Assembly (NCBI RefSeq): GCF_002240355.1
Contig: NZ_CP016353.1
Location: 124,001 to 188,000 of the forward strand
Origin: Prauserella marina
Lineage (GTDB): Bacteria > Actinomycetota > Actinomycetes > Mycobacteriales > Pseudonocardiaceae
Reading direction: 5' to 3'
Length of the DNA stretch: 64,000 nucleotides
The position numbers were made by a program, and so were the translations under genes. Positions 25,049 to 33,426 of this stretch are shown here, in pieces. Position 1 is the stretch's first letter. Every line of letters starts with the position of its first letter. Under the pieces are notes generated by a model. That model saw only the letters and a list, made by a program, of their open reading frames with translations, had not been told where the DNA came from and ran no database searches.

Positions 25049-25672
25049 ATGCGGTTGTACCTCGTCCGGCACGCCGAGAGCGAAGCCAACATCCTCAAGA
25101 TCCTGAACAGCGCGCTGCCCGGCCCTCCGTTGACCGAACTGGGGCATTCGCAGGCGAGCGGCCTCGTGGAGCGGTTGAGCGGCGAGCCGATCGCTGCCGT
25201 CTACGCCTCCCGTGCGACGAGGGCACAGCAGACCGCGACCCCGCTCGCCACGTCGTTGGCGATGAGCGTGCAGGTCGTCGACGGCATTCAGGAGGTCTTC
25301 GTCGGCGACCTCGAAGACAGGGGTGACCAGGAAGCCCTCATGTCGTACTTCACGACGGCGCGGGCGTGGGCGAGCGGCGACCTGTCGATGGGCATGCCTG
25401 GCGGCGAGACCGGTGAGCAGGTGCGCACCCGTTTCGTTTCCGCGATCGATGGGCTGCACGCCAAGCACGCCGACGTCGACGCCGACAAGGCCATCGTCGT
25501 GGTCAGCCACGGTGGGGCGATCCGGCTCGGCGCGGAGTGGCTTGCCGACAACGTCGGCCAGGAACTCGCGGGCAAGGAACTGCTCGACAACACGGCGATG
25601 GTCCGCTTCGAGTCACTGGCCGACGGCCGCTGGCGCTGCCTCGACTGGGCAGGCAGCCCCATTCGCGGCTAG
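25049..25672 (+). CDS. Histidine phosphatase family (phosphoglycerate mutase-like) protein
   Basis: 207 residues. The phosphohistidine motif LVRHAESEAN lies at residues 5-14, a second catalytic Arg in YASRATRAQQTA, the acidic loop in QEVFVGDLEDRGD and the second His in VVVSHGGAIRLG. It is a cytoplasmic phosphomonoesterase or mutase of broad family; the substrate is not predictable. ATG 25049 follows a CTGGGGG Shine-Dalgarno. It is downstream of pheA, separated by the 97-bp repeats, and its stop codon lies inside an inverted repeat shared with the convergent tenA gene. Confidence 0.92.
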   Translation: MRLYLVRHAESEANILKILNSALPGPPLTELGHSQASGLVERLSGEPIAAVYASRATRAQQTATPLATSLAMSVQVVDGIQEVFVGDLEDRGDQEALMSYFTTARAWASGDLSMGMPGGETGEQVRTRFVSAIDGLHAKHADVDADKAIVVVSHGGAIRLGAEWLADNVGQELAGKELLDNTAMVRFESLADGRWRCLDWAGSPIRG

Positions 25673-25731
25673 GTCGGGTCTGATGAACCTCTGCCGTGCG
25701 AGCGGGCTACGGGTTTGTCGGACACGACCTA
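25670..25731. terminator. Bidirectional hairpin between convergent phosphatase and tenA genes
   Basis: TAGGTCGGGTCTGA (25670-25683) is complementary to TCGGACACGACCTA (25718-25731) at 12 of 14 positions, with a 34-nt loop. The TAG stop codons of both convergent genes form the two ends of the repeat. It lacks a T tract, so a termination role is inferred from position. A decayed terminal-repeat element is an alternative. Confidence 0.45.
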
Positions 25732-26448
25732 ACCGCGAAGGTGCGTCGTGGGCCACGACTCCATCCGGTAGGCGCTGTCCCAGAACATCCACTCGTACTC
25801 GCATGCCCTGGTGAACGCGGCCGACATTCTGGCGACCGTGTGCTCGTCGGCGAGTTCCGCTGCCTTGTCCACCTCGGCGATGCAGGTGCGGACGGAGGCG
25901 GCGAAGTCGTCGTCGGCGTAGGTGTCGATCCACGCTTGGTACGGGTTGTCGCTCGCTCCGGTGCGCCGCTGTCGTTCGAGGATCGCCGTGCCGACGTCGT
26001 GGTAGATCCAGAAACACGGCAGTAGCGCGGCGATGAGTTCCGCGTAGCCCTCCGTCTGCGCGACGGCAAGCAGATACGACGTGTAACCGAGGCAGGTCGG
26101 GGAGGTCTCGATGGCCGCGAGATCGGCTTCGCCGAGGCCGAATCGTTCGAAGTAGCTCTCGTGCAGGGCCCGTTCGACGAGTACCGCTTCCCTGGCGGCT
26201 CCGGCGAAGAAGGCGAGCGCGGAGGGGTCGGGTGCCTTCGCGGCGGCTACCGAGAGTGCTCGACCGAACCCGATCAGGTAGCGGGCGTCCTGCGCGAGAT
26301 AGAACTGGAAGCGATCCCTGCCGAGCGTGCCCTCGGCGAGTTCGGCGTTGAACGGCAGGTCGAGCATCGCTTTCCGCAGGTTCGCGGTGCGCTTCCAGTT
26401 GTCGTTACAAATCCTGACATAGTATCCAGCCTTCGAGTTGGAAACCAA
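25729..26448 (-). CDS. tenA: TenA family thiaminase II / aminopyrimidine aminohydrolase
   Basis: 239 residues, all-helical TenA/THI-4 fold. Thiaminase II salvages degraded thiamin pyrimidines by hydrolysing aminopyrimidine to HMP. The catalytic set is present: Asp54 (QDARYL), Tyr122, Cys145 and Tyr149 (LLPCFWIYHDVG) and a late Glu in YEWMFWDSAY. This Cys-containing form is the true TenA_C type. The frame is open far upstream, but similarity begins near NDNWKRTANLRKAML, so TTG 26446-26448 with GGAGGG upstream is the best start. No TPP riboswitch is visible in the 61-bp region shared with the divergent DUF4232 gene. Confidence 0.88.
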   Translation of the reverse strand: MVSNSKAGYYVRICNDNWKRTANLRKAMLDLPFNAELAEGTLGRDRFQFYLAQDARYLIGFGRALSVAAAKAPDPSALAFFAGAAREAVLVERALHESYFERFGLGEADLAAIETSPTCLGYTSYLLAVAQTEGYAELIAALLPCFWIYHDVGTAILERQRRTGASDNPYQAWIDTYADDDFAASVRTCIAEVDKAAELADEHTVARMSAAFTRACEYEWMFWDSAYRMESWPTTHLRG

Positions 26449-26509
26449 CGCAACCCTCCGTGTGTGCCAGGCGTCCTGTGGGTAGTCACCCAGCACAGGG
26501 AGGCGAGTG

Positions 26510-27175
26510 ATGACCATCATGCGCGTTAACGTCTCGAAGACAGCGACGGTCGTGGTCGGAGCGGCGGCACTGGCATTGGCCCTGACCGCATGCGGCCAGG
26601 GCGGCGGGGCCACCGGCGGCGAGGCGCGGACACTCTCGGCGCCACCGACATCGTCCGTCCCCCACGACACGACACCACCGGCGACAGCGAATACGCAGGA
26701 TCCGCAGACCACGGCACCTAACAGTCCGGCTTCGGTGCGGAACAAGGCGGGGCACGCCGCGTTGTGCACCTCCTCGGAGCTGCGGCTCTCGCTCGGCCAT
26801 GGCGACGCGGCGGCCGGAACCCAATACCGGCCGCTCCAGTTCACCAACGCGGGCGGCGCACCATGCGTGATCCAGGGCTTTCCCGGCGTTTCCTACGTGA
26901 CCGGCGACGAAGGACGCCAGGTCGGCCCCGCCGCGGAACGCAATGGTGCGAAGGGGCCCGCGATCACGCTCAACCCCGGCGACGTCGCCTCAGCCGACGT
27001 CGGGTTCGTGCAGGTACAAAACTACGACGCCTCGGCATGCAACCCGACCGAGGTGAGGGGGCTTCGCGTCTATCCGCCGCAGGAAACGCAGGCGATGTTC
27101 GTCGAAGCGCCCGGCACCGGGTGCGACACGGGTGACCTGCCAGGCAACCAGCTCACCGTGAGCACCATCAAGTAG
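26510..27175 (+). CDS. DUF4232 lipoprotein
   Basis: 221 residues. A signal peptide (VSKTATVVVGAAALALALTAC) ends in a lipobox LTAC, so the protein should be lipid-anchored outside the membrane. A Thr/Pro-rich linker (about 38-75) leads to a DUF4232 domain (about 84-221), with LCTSSELRLSLG, LQFTNAGGAPCVIQGFPGVSYV and paired Cys residues likely forming disulfides. The function of DUF4232 is unknown. ATG 26510 follows CAGGGAGG. The last 8 bp overlap the convergent MFS gene. Confidence 0.9.
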   Translation: MTIMRVNVSKTATVVVGAAALALALTACGQGGGATGGEARTLSAPPTSSVPHDTTPPATANTQDPQTTAPNSPASVRNKAGHAALCTSSELRLSLGHGDAAAGTQYRPLQFTNAGGAPCVIQGFPGVSYVTGDEGRQVGPAAERNGAKGPAITLNPGDVASADVGFVQVQNYDASACNPTEVRGLRVYPPQETQAMFVEAPGTGCDTGDLPGNQLTVSTIK

Positions 27176-28370
27176 GACTGGACGGCCGGAAGCTCACGAG
27201 CGCGACGGCCGCAAGGGCGAGCAGTAGCCCGCCCGAGATGGCGAAGGTCGTGCTGGGGCTGCCGAGCAGGTCGGTGAGCACGCCGCCGAGCAGCGCGCCG
27301 ACCGGGATGGCACCCCACACGATCGTTCGCCACACCCCGAGCACCCTGCCGAGCAGTTCGCCGGGGACCAGTTCGTGCCGCGCGGTCGCGAGCATCACGT
27401 TGACCACGACGACGGCGCCCGCGAACAGACCGAACAACACCGAGGACAGCACGGGGTCGCCTGAAAGGCCCATGCCGCCGAAACCGATCGCGGCCGTCAC
27501 GATTCCGCTGACCAGGACGGCTCTACGGCCGAGGCGGCCGAGCAGCCTCGGCGCGATGGCCGCGCCCGCGAGCCCGCCGATGCCACCGACGAAGGCGAAG
27601 ACGCCGAACGCCGCCGGTTCGAGGCCGAGGTCTTCCAGCGCGTACAGCACGAGCTGGGCTTGAGCGAACTCGGTCACCAGGCTGAACAAGCCGGCGATGA
27701 GCACGAGGCGCAGCAGCAGGCTGTTGCCCCTCAACCAGCGCAAGCCTTCGCCGAGGTCGGCTTTCAGCGAGCGCTGCGCCGAGGAGGGTTTCGGCCGGAA
27801 GCTCCCCGCAACGGCCATCATCAGCGCGGCGCCGATTGCGAAAGCGAACGAGTTCAGCAGGAACGGCATCGCGGCGAACAACGCGAACGTCAGGCTGCCG
27901 ATTGGCCCGCCGAGGAAAGTCTGCCCGAGGATTTCCGTGGCCTGGAGCTTGCTGTTGGCGCCTGCCAGCTTGCCCCTTTCACCGACGACGGAGGGGATCA
28001 GCACGTTGGCCGCGCTGTCGGCGACCGTCTCCGCGGCGCCCACCAGCAACGCGGCGGCGTACACCGCCCAGATCGACACCGCGTCGAGCAGCACGAGCGT
28101 GGCCATGGCGCCGACCGCCGCCGCACGGGCGAGGTTGGCGTACACGATGGCCTTGCGCCGGTCGATCCTGTCGAGCAGCGCGCCCGCGAGCACGGCGAAC
28201 AACAGCCACGGCACGAACTGCGCCGCGGACAACCCCGCGATGAGCAAGGGATCGCGGGTGACCGTTGTGGCCAGCAGCGGGAAGGCGACCTTGCCGATGC
28301 CGTCCCCGAGGTTGGTCACCGCGCTGGAGCCGAGCAGCCAGTTCAGGCCGCGGGAGGATCTGTCACGCAT
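27168..28370 (-). CDS. MFS transporter, EntS-like (MFS_3) exporter
   Basis: 400 residues with about 12 membrane helices. It has the MFS motif A variant AGALLDRIDRRKAI between helices 2 and 3 and NLGDGIGKVAFPLLATTVT at the N-terminus, typical of the MFS_3/enterobactin-exporter-like group of drug or siderophore efflux pumps. The substrate is unknown. ATG 28368-28370 is the start. It overlaps the convergent DUF4232 gene by 8 bp at its 3' end and lies 46 bp after the metallopeptidase gene on the same strand, so transcription could continue from it. Confidence 0.9.
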   Translation of the reverse strand: MRDRSSRGLNWLLGSSAVTNLGDGIGKVAFPLLATTVTRDPLLIAGLSAAQFVPWLLFAVLAGALLDRIDRRKAIVYANLARAAAVGAMATLVLLDAVSIWAVYAAALLVGAAETVADSAANVLIPSVVGERGKLAGANSKLQATEILGQTFLGGPIGSLTFALFAAMPFLLNSFAFAIGAALMMAVAGSFRPKPSSAQRSLKADLGEGLRWLRGNSLLLRLVLIAGLFSLVTEFAQAQLVLYALEDLGLEPAAFGVFAFVGGIGGLAGAAIAPRLLGRLGRRAVLVSGIVTAAIGFGGMGLSGDPVLSSVLFGLFAGAVVVVNVMLATARHELVPGELLGRVLGVWRTIVWGAIPVGALLGGVLTDLLGSPSTTFAISGGLLLALAAVALVSFRPSSPT

Positions 28371-28416
28371 CAGCGCCCGCGAGGGGAAAGGCTTCTCGGC
28401 CGCACCCTGATCGGTC

Positions 28417-28767
28417 TCATCCCCAGCCGAGTTCGTGCAGTTTCGCGTCGTCGATGCCGAAGTGGTGCGCGATCTCGTGTACGACGGTGATCAGTACTTC
28501 TTCGACCACCTGTTCCTCGGTGTCGCACATGCCGAGGATCGGCTGCCGGTAGATGGAGATCCGGTCGGGCAGGACGCCACCGTAGTCGTGGCCGCGCTCG
28601 GTGAGCGCGATCCCGTGATAAAGGCCGAGGATGTCCGGTTCCTCTTCGTTGTGTTCCTCGACGAGCACCACGACATTGTCCATGGCCTGCGCGAACGCGG
28701 GCGGTACGGCGTCGAGCGCCTCGCTGACCAGCTCCTCGAAGCGGGACAGGCTCATGTCCACCGGCAT
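28417..28767 (-). CDS. Small zincin-like metallopeptidase family protein
   Basis: 116 residues. The HExxH zinc motif is in TVVHEIAHHFGIDD near residue 98, preceded by DNVVVLVEEHNEEEPDILGLYHG and the short IYRQPILGMC strand. This is the compact possible-zincin family (MMP domain, PF06262) common in actinobacteria; its targets are unknown. ATG 28767 was chosen because GGTGG lies 8 nt upstream; ATG 28755 and GTG 28779 are alternatives. It begins 4 bp after the septum-formation family gene stop and is probably translated from the same transcript. Confidence 0.88.
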   Translation of the reverse strand: MPVDMSLSRFEELVSEALDAVPPAFAQAMDNVVVLVEEHNEEEPDILGLYHGIALTERGHDYGGVLPDRISIYRQPILGMCDTEEQVVEEVLITVVHEIAHHFGIDDAKLHELGWG

Positions 28768-28771
28768 CGTT

Positions 28772-29809
28772 TCAGCCACCGTTCGCTTCGGAAGGCTCAC
28801 CCTGCTCCTGGCCGCCCGGCTCCTGGCCACCGGAATTGCCCTCCGAATTGCCCTCCGACTCCTTCGGTGCTTCGGACTCGGGCGGCTTCTCTTCCTTGCC
28901 GATGCTGCCGCGCACGGGCGCGAGCCCCGAGTCGTCCTCCAGCTTCGCGGCCACCTTGCAGTTGACCAGCGTCGACCCGGCGTCCCAGCTCTCTTGTTCC
29001 CGTAGGTCCCAGGTCAGGATCAAGCCCTTGTCCCTGAGGTCGGCCCCGCCCGTGTACTTCTCGGCGATGCGGGAGCACTCCGTGTCCAGCCACGCCGTCT
29101 GGTCGTCGGTGGAGGGGTACTCCTCGAATTCCTTCGTGAGGTCCACCAGCCCGATGATCTCGTAGGAATGCTCTTCGGAGCAGGAGACCGGATCGCCGAC
29201 GGTCTTGCCGTCGAGCGCGAGGCAGGTGCCCTCCTCCCACACGTCGGACTGGTTCTCGTCGGCGGCCTTGCCTTCGAGCGGCTGTAGTTCGCCGCCCGGC
29301 GCGACCCGCTGTATGCCGCAGTGCAGCTTGCGGTCGCCTTCCCTCCACTGCTCGGCATCGGGGCGCAGCACGCCGACGGTGAGCTTGCCGAACGGGTCGA
29401 GCGGCTTGTCGAGGTATTCCTCGGCGCTCGTTCCGCACCGTTCCTCCGACAGTTCCCGCCACGTTTCGTCGTCGGGTGAGCGGGCTCCCTTCGGAAATTT
29501 GTCGGAGATATCGGCCACACCGACGACCTCGAACAGGTGCTCCTCCTCGCAGGAGACGGTCCGTACGTCGCTCGCGTCCGCCGCGGTCCAGGTGAGGCAG
29601 CTCCCCGGTGGCGAACTGAACGCTTCTCGCTTCTTCTCCTGCGTTTGCTGGGCCGCCTGCTGTGCGAGTTCGGTTTCGCTGGTAAAACCCCAGGAAAAGA
29701 CCCAGCTCAACGACATCGCGACGATGGCGCCGATGAATACGCCGACCATGAGCACGCGGGTTCGCAGTGCTCGTCTGTTCGGCGAAAGCTGGTCGGACTC
29801 GTCGGGCAT
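28772..29809 (-). CDS. Septum formation family membrane-anchored protein
   Basis: 345 residues. A short cytoplasmic N-terminus, one transmembrane helix (about 17-40, VLMVGVFIGAIVAMSLSWVF), then an extracytoplasmic region with two related Cys-containing modules (SCLTWTAADASDVRTVSCEEEHLFEVVG near 70 and TCLALDGKTVGDPVSCSEEHSYEIIG near 195). This is the Septum_form (PF13845) pattern. A low-complexity Gly/Glu/Gln-rich tail ends the protein. ATG 29807-29809 was chosen; the longer open frame upstream is a shadow of the divergent genes. It is the first gene in a pair with the small zincin. Confidence 0.85.
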   Translation of the reverse strand: MPDESDQLSPNRRALRTRVLMVGVFIGAIVAMSLSWVFSWGFTSETELAQQAAQQTQEKKREAFSSPPGSCLTWTAADASDVRTVSCEEEHLFEVVGVADISDKFPKGARSPDDETWRELSEERCGTSAEEYLDKPLDPFGKLTVGVLRPDAEQWREGDRKLHCGIQRVAPGGELQPLEGKAADENQSDVWEEGTCLALDGKTVGDPVSCSEEHSYEIIGLVDLTKEFEEYPSTDDQTAWLDTECSRIAEKYTGGADLRDKGLILTWDLREQESWDAGSTLVNCKVAAKLEDDSGLAPVRGSIGKEEKPPESEAPKESEGNSEGNSGGQEPGGQEQGEPSEANGG

Positions 29810-29896
29810 CGCGGTCCATGATGCCTGTTCGTGACTGGCCGCGCCCCAGGAGTCGATAGGGTGAAGGGGCGCCAGCCCGCGGTAACGGAGTGCTCG

Positions 29897-30502
29897 ATGA
29901 CGGACGAAAGCTCCTCCAACGAGGAACAGAACGAGGAACAGCAACCTCGCAAGCGCGGCTCGATGCGGTTTCAGGACGCGGAGAGTACGAAGCCGAGGGA
30001 GCCGACGCTCGCCGAGCAACGCGCCCGGCGCAGGGCGCTGCTCGAAGAGAAGGAACGTGAGGCCGCCGAGGAACAGGCGAGGGCCGACGCCGACCGCAAG
30101 GCCGGAACGCGGCGCAAGGTGTTCATCGGCAGCGGTGTCACCGTCGGTCTGGTCGGTCTGGTCGCCGGGTGGTACCTGGTGGCGACTCCCGACGAGGTGA
30201 CAGCCGTGTGCACCGATGCCAACGGCACCGTCGTGGAGAACGACGACTACTGCGACGAGGATTACGTCGCGAGCCAGGGCGGCTATACGTCTGGCGGTTT
30301 CGTGTTCCTGCCGATCGTCGGCGGCGGTTACCAACAGTACCGGTACAACTACGGTGGGACGGGCGCGGTGGGCAGTACCGTCTCCGGCGGTTCGTACAGC
30401 AAGCCTGCCAACGCCAACATCAGCACCAAGTCGGGCAAGACCGTGCAGCGTGGTGGGTTCGGCATCAGCGGCGGCAGCTTCGGTAAGAGCGGAGGCTCGT
30501 AG
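29897..30502 (+). CDS. YgiB/YjfM-like (DUF1190) membrane-anchored protein
   Basis: 201 residues. The N-terminal half is a highly charged Glu/Arg helix (about 36-70), followed by one transmembrane segment (about 74-96). The C-terminal half is Gly/Ser/Tyr-rich (GGYQQYRYNYGGTGAVGSTV), ending FGISGGSFGKSGGS. The AVCTDANGTVVENDDYCDED segment and low-complexity Gly tail match the YgiB/YjfM family. The next gene encodes a YgiC-type ATP-grasp ligase and begins immediately after its stop, as in enterobacterial ygiBC. Its role is unknown; it may be the modified substrate or membrane anchor of the ligase. Confidence 0.72.
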   Translation: MTDESSSNEEQNEEQQPRKRGSMRFQDAESTKPREPTLAEQRARRRALLEEKEREAAEEQARADADRKAGTRRKVFIGSGVTVGLVGLVAGWYLVATPDEVTAVCTDANGTVVENDDYCDEDYVASQGGYTSGGFVFLPIVGGGYQQYRYNYGGTGAVGSTVSGGSYSKPANANISTKSGKTVQRGGFGISGGSFGKSGGS

Positions 30503-31669
30503 GTGCACAGGGAATCCAGCGCGCCACGGCGCGACTGGAAACGGATCGTCGAGGAACAAGGGCTGATCTTCGGTACACCCGCCCGGTATGGCACTGGGCA
30601 GTCGCGCCCCTACTGGGACGAGTCGGTGCACTACGTGCTGGAGATGGAGGACGTGCTCTCCGTCGAGGCCGACGTCGAGTTGCTGCACTCGATGTGCCTC
30701 GAAGCCGTCGACCACGTCGTGCTGACCGAGCGCTACGCGGAGTTCGGCCTTCCGGAATGGGTGTGGCCGCACATCGCGGAGTCGTGGAAGCGCAGGGATC
30801 CGCACGTGTACGGGCGCTTCGATCTGCGTTACGACGGCAGGAGCCCAGCGAAGCTGCTTGAGTACAACGCGGACACGCCGACGTCACTGCTGGAGGCCGC
30901 CGTGCTCCAGTGGCATTGGAAGACCACCGTCTTTCCCGACGACGACCAGTGGAACTCCATCCACGAGCGGCTCGTGGAGCGGTGGCAGGCGCTCGGAGTC
31001 GACCTGCCCTCGCCGGAGGTGCACTTCACGTGGTCGAGCGCCGACGCGAGCGGCGAGGACCACATCACGACGTCCTACCTGCAGGAGACGGCTGCCGAGG
31101 CCGGTCTCGACACCGTCGGCCTCGCCATCGAGGAGATCGGCTGGGATCCGCTGCTCAAGCGCTTCGTCGATCTTGAGGAAGCGCCGATGAACACCGTCAT
31201 GAAGATGTACCCGTGGGAATGGGTCATCGAGGAGGAGTTCGGCAAGTACGCCGCCGAATCCATTCCGCAGACCCTGTGGGTCGAGCCGCTGTGGAAGATG
31301 CTGCTCTCCAACAAGGCGATCCTCGCCGTGCTGTGGGAGAACTACCCCGGCCACCCGAATCTGCTTCCCGCCTTCAACGACCAGCCCGGCCTGCTCACCG
31401 AGTACGTGCGCAAGCCGAAGCTGGGCAGGGAGGGCGCAAACGTGCAGATCGTCGCGACCGGCTACGAGACCGAGACCAGCGGTGTCTACGGTGCGGAAGG
31501 CTACGTCTACCAGGCGTTCGATCCGCTGCCCGAGTTCGACGGTTACCGTCCCGCGCTGGGCGCCTGGATCGTCGGCGACGATTCGGCAGGGCTCGGCATC
31601 AGGGAGACGGCGGGGCTCGTCACCGACGACGGTGCCGCGTTCGTTCCCCACCGCATCCCTGAATCGTGA
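30503..31669 (+). CDS. Glutathionylspermidine synthase-like ATP-grasp ligase (YgiC/YjfC type)
   Basis: 388 residues, without the amidase domain of E. coli Gsp. Family signatures include SRPYWDESVHYVL, WVWPHIAESWKRRDPHVYGRFDLRYDG, LLEYNADTPTSLLEAAVLQWHW near 115-136, VEPLWKMLLSNKAILAVLWE and the ligase loop KPKLGREGANVQI. It should form an amide bond at the expense of ATP. Glutathionylspermidine is unlikely as the product because actinobacteria use mycothiol, so the real amine and acid are open. GTG 30503 abuts the upstream stop codon, with GGAGG 8 nt before it. A DUF350 membrane protein follows. Confidence 0.88.
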   Translation: MHRESSAPRRDWKRIVEEQGLIFGTPARYGTGQSRPYWDESVHYVLEMEDVLSVEADVELLHSMCLEAVDHVVLTERYAEFGLPEWVWPHIAESWKRRDPHVYGRFDLRYDGRSPAKLLEYNADTPTSLLEAAVLQWHWKTTVFPDDDQWNSIHERLVERWQALGVDLPSPEVHFTWSSADASGEDHITTSYLQETAAEAGLDTVGLAIEEIGWDPLLKRFVDLEEAPMNTVMKMYPWEWVIEEEFGKYAAESIPQTLWVEPLWKMLLSNKAILAVLWENYPGHPNLLPAFNDQPGLLTEYVRKPKLGREGANVQIVATGYETETSGVYGAEGYVYQAFDPLPEFDGYRPALGAWIVGDDSAGLGIRETAGLVTDDGAAFVPHRIPES

Positions 31670-31710
31670 TAGACCACGCGAAACGACCGAGCTAACCCTG
31701 GAGACCCCCC

Positions 31711-32157
31711 GTGCTCGTTGCACTGTCCGACACCTTCGGCTCCGACCTCGCGCGAGGGATCGGCGCCATCCTGCTGTACGCGATCGTCGGCCTCGTCCTG
31801 ATGTTCATCGGCTTCTATGCGATCGATTTCACGACGCCGGGCAAACTGTCCGAGCTGGTGAGGTCAGGGCTTCCGAACGCGGTCATCATCACGGCTTCCG
31901 GGATGCTCTCGATGGCGTTCATCATCGTCGTCGCCATCTGGTCCTCGTCGAGTGATCTCGCGGAGGGCCTGATCCTTTCGCTGGTCTACGGCCTGATCGG
32001 CATCATCGCGCAGGTCGTCGCGGTGCGATTGCTCGAATTCGTCACCCGCATCGACGTGCGCTCCACCATCGAGAGCGAGAAGTTCGCCCCGGCCAGCTTC
32101 GTCGTCGCGTCGGCCCACGTCGCTCTCGGTCTGGTGGTAGCAGTCGCCATCTCCTGA
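31711..32157 (+). CDS. DUF350 (YjfL-like) membrane protein
   Basis: 148 residues with four predicted helices arranged as two similar halves (residues about 15-38, 52-75, 83-105 and 125-147), and the FYAIDFTTPGKLSELV loop typical of DUF350. Family members accompany YjfC/YgiC ligases and YjfM/YgiB proteins in many bacteria; no activity is established. GTG 31711 has GGAG nearby, 41 bp after the ligase stop codon. The three genes look like one operon. Confidence 0.88.
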   Translation: MLVALSDTFGSDLARGIGAILLYAIVGLVLMFIGFYAIDFTTPGKLSELVRSGLPNAVIITASGMLSMAFIIVVAIWSSSSDLAEGLILSLVYGLIGIIAQVVAVRLLEFVTRIDVRSTIESEKFAPASFVVASAHVALGLVVAVAIS

Positions 32158-32173
32158 ACAGTACGGTTGAGGC

Positions 32174-33085
32174 GTGCGGCTACTACGGACTCCAGACGAC
32201 CGCTTCGCCGACCTTCCCGACTTCGATTTCCCCGACCTCTACGCCGACCTCGACAATCCGCTTTCCGGGATCGTCAGGGTCGGCTATGTGGAGGCAGGGC
32301 CCGCCGACGGTCCCGTCGTGCTTCTGTTGCACGGCGAGCCGACTTGGTCGTTCCTCTACCGGAGCATGCTGCCGGTACTGGCCGAAGCGGGTATCAGGGC
32401 CATCGCTCCCGACCTCGTCGGGTTCGGCAGATCCGACAAGCCGGTCGAGGTCGGCGACCACAGCTACGCCCAGCACGTCGAGTGGATGAGGGCGTTCGCT
32501 TTCGACGCGCTCGATCTTCGTGACGTCACCCTGGTCGGCCAGGACTGGGGTGGGTTGATCGGCCTTCGGCTCGTCGCGGAGCACCCCGATCGCTTCGCCG
32601 GTGTCGTCGCGGCCAACACGGGCCTGCCCACCGGCGAGGAAGGCATGCCTGCCGCATGGTGGGCCTTCCACGACGCCGTGCAGAAGGCGCCCGTTCTCGA
32701 CGTCGCCCGCTTCGTGCAGTCCGGCTGCCGCACGAGGAAGCTGTCCGAAGCGGAGCGGGTCGCCTACGACGCGCCGTTTCCCAACGAGATGTACAAGGCG
32801 GGGCCTCGCGCGATGCCGGGGCTCGTCCCGACCAGCGCGAACGACCCCGCGAGCGCGGCGAACAAGGCGGCGTGGCAGACGCTGCGGCAACTCGACATTC
32901 CGTTCCTGTGCGCCTTCGGGGACAGCGACCCGATCACCGCCGCCATGAAGCCGCTCCTCGCCGACGCCGTCCCCGGTGCGGCGGGAAGGGCGCACACCGA
33001 CATCGCCGATGCAGGGCATTTCCTGCAAGAGGACGCCGGCGAGGAGCTGGCACGCGTCGTCGCCGATTTCGTTCGTTCGCGCTGA
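32174..33085 (+). CDS. Haloalkane dehalogenase
   Basis: 303 residues, alpha/beta hydrolase. It hydrolyses carbon-halogen bonds through an alkyl-enzyme ester. Nucleophile Asp124 sits in VGQDWGGLIG, followed by the halide-binding Trp125. HGEPTWSFLYR holds the oxyanion region (Glu55, where HLD-II enzymes have Asn). The acid is Asp250 or Asp252 (GDSDPIT) and the base His282 (DAGHFLQED). The HGEPTW form is typical of subfamily HLD-I. GTG 32174 lies 16 bp after the DUF350 stop. The natural substrate is unknown; related epoxide hydrolases use a similar fold, but the GQDWGG and HGEPTW pair favours dehalogenase. Confidence 0.87.
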   Translation: MRLLRTPDDRFADLPDFDFPDLYADLDNPLSGIVRVGYVEAGPADGPVVLLLHGEPTWSFLYRSMLPVLAEAGIRAIAPDLVGFGRSDKPVEVGDHSYAQHVEWMRAFAFDALDLRDVTLVGQDWGGLIGLRLVAEHPDRFAGVVAANTGLPTGEEGMPAAWWAFHDAVQKAPVLDVARFVQSGCRTRKLSEAERVAYDAPFPNEMYKAGPRAMPGLVPTSANDPASAANKAAWQTLRQLDIPFLCAFGDSDPITAAMKPLLADAVPGAAGRAHTDIADAGHFLQEDAGEELARVVADFVRSR

Positions 33086-33093
33086 CCCCGCGC

Positions 33094-33426
33094 TCAGTCC
33101 TTTTCGGCCGCGCGCTTGATCGCGGCGAGGCGGTTTTCCCACTCGCTCGCGAGCGCGCTCATCCAATGCGCCGTCGCGTCGAGCGTGTCGGAGCGGGGGC
33201 GGTAACGGACCTCTCGGCCCACCCTGTCCGACGACACCAGCCCAGCCTCGCCGAGCAGGCCGAGGTGTTTGACGATGGCTTGGCGAGAGACCGGGAGGTC
33301 GGCCGCGAGTGCCGAGGCGCTGGCTTCCCCTCTCGCGACGAGCGCGTCGAGCAGCGCCCTTCGCGTCGGGTCGGCGAGCGCGCCGAGAACCGCGTCGACC
33401 GAGGAGTGCTCTGGCGAGGTGGTCAT
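33094..33426 (-). CDS. ArsR-family winged-helix repressor (second copy)
   Basis: 110 residues. LGALADPTRRALLDALVARG, ALAADLPVSRQAIVKHLGLLGEAGLV and wing DRVGREVRYRPRSD form the winged helix, followed by a dimerisation helix ending LAAIKRAAEKD. No metal-site Cys are present. ATG 33424-33426 overlaps the stop of the upstream SRPBCC gene (ATGA). Two identical palindromes upstream of the operon are probable binding sites for this protein. It resembles, but is not identical to, the ArsR protein at 13662. Confidence 0.9.
   Translation of the reverse strand: MTTSPEHSSVDAVLGALADPTRRALLDALVARGEASASALAADLPVSRQAIVKHLGLLGEAGLVSSDRVGREVRYRPRSDTLDATAHWMSALASEWENRLAAIKRAAEKD

Noticed and set aside
25670-25731. 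Insertion-sequence terminal repeats
   Set aside because: Only 62 bp with no transposase remnant or target duplication, and both stop codons fall in the arms, so a terminator role is simpler.
26449-26509. TPP riboswitch upstream of tenA
   Set aside because: Only 61 bp are available, and the CUGAGA and ACCUGAUC thi-box elements are absent.
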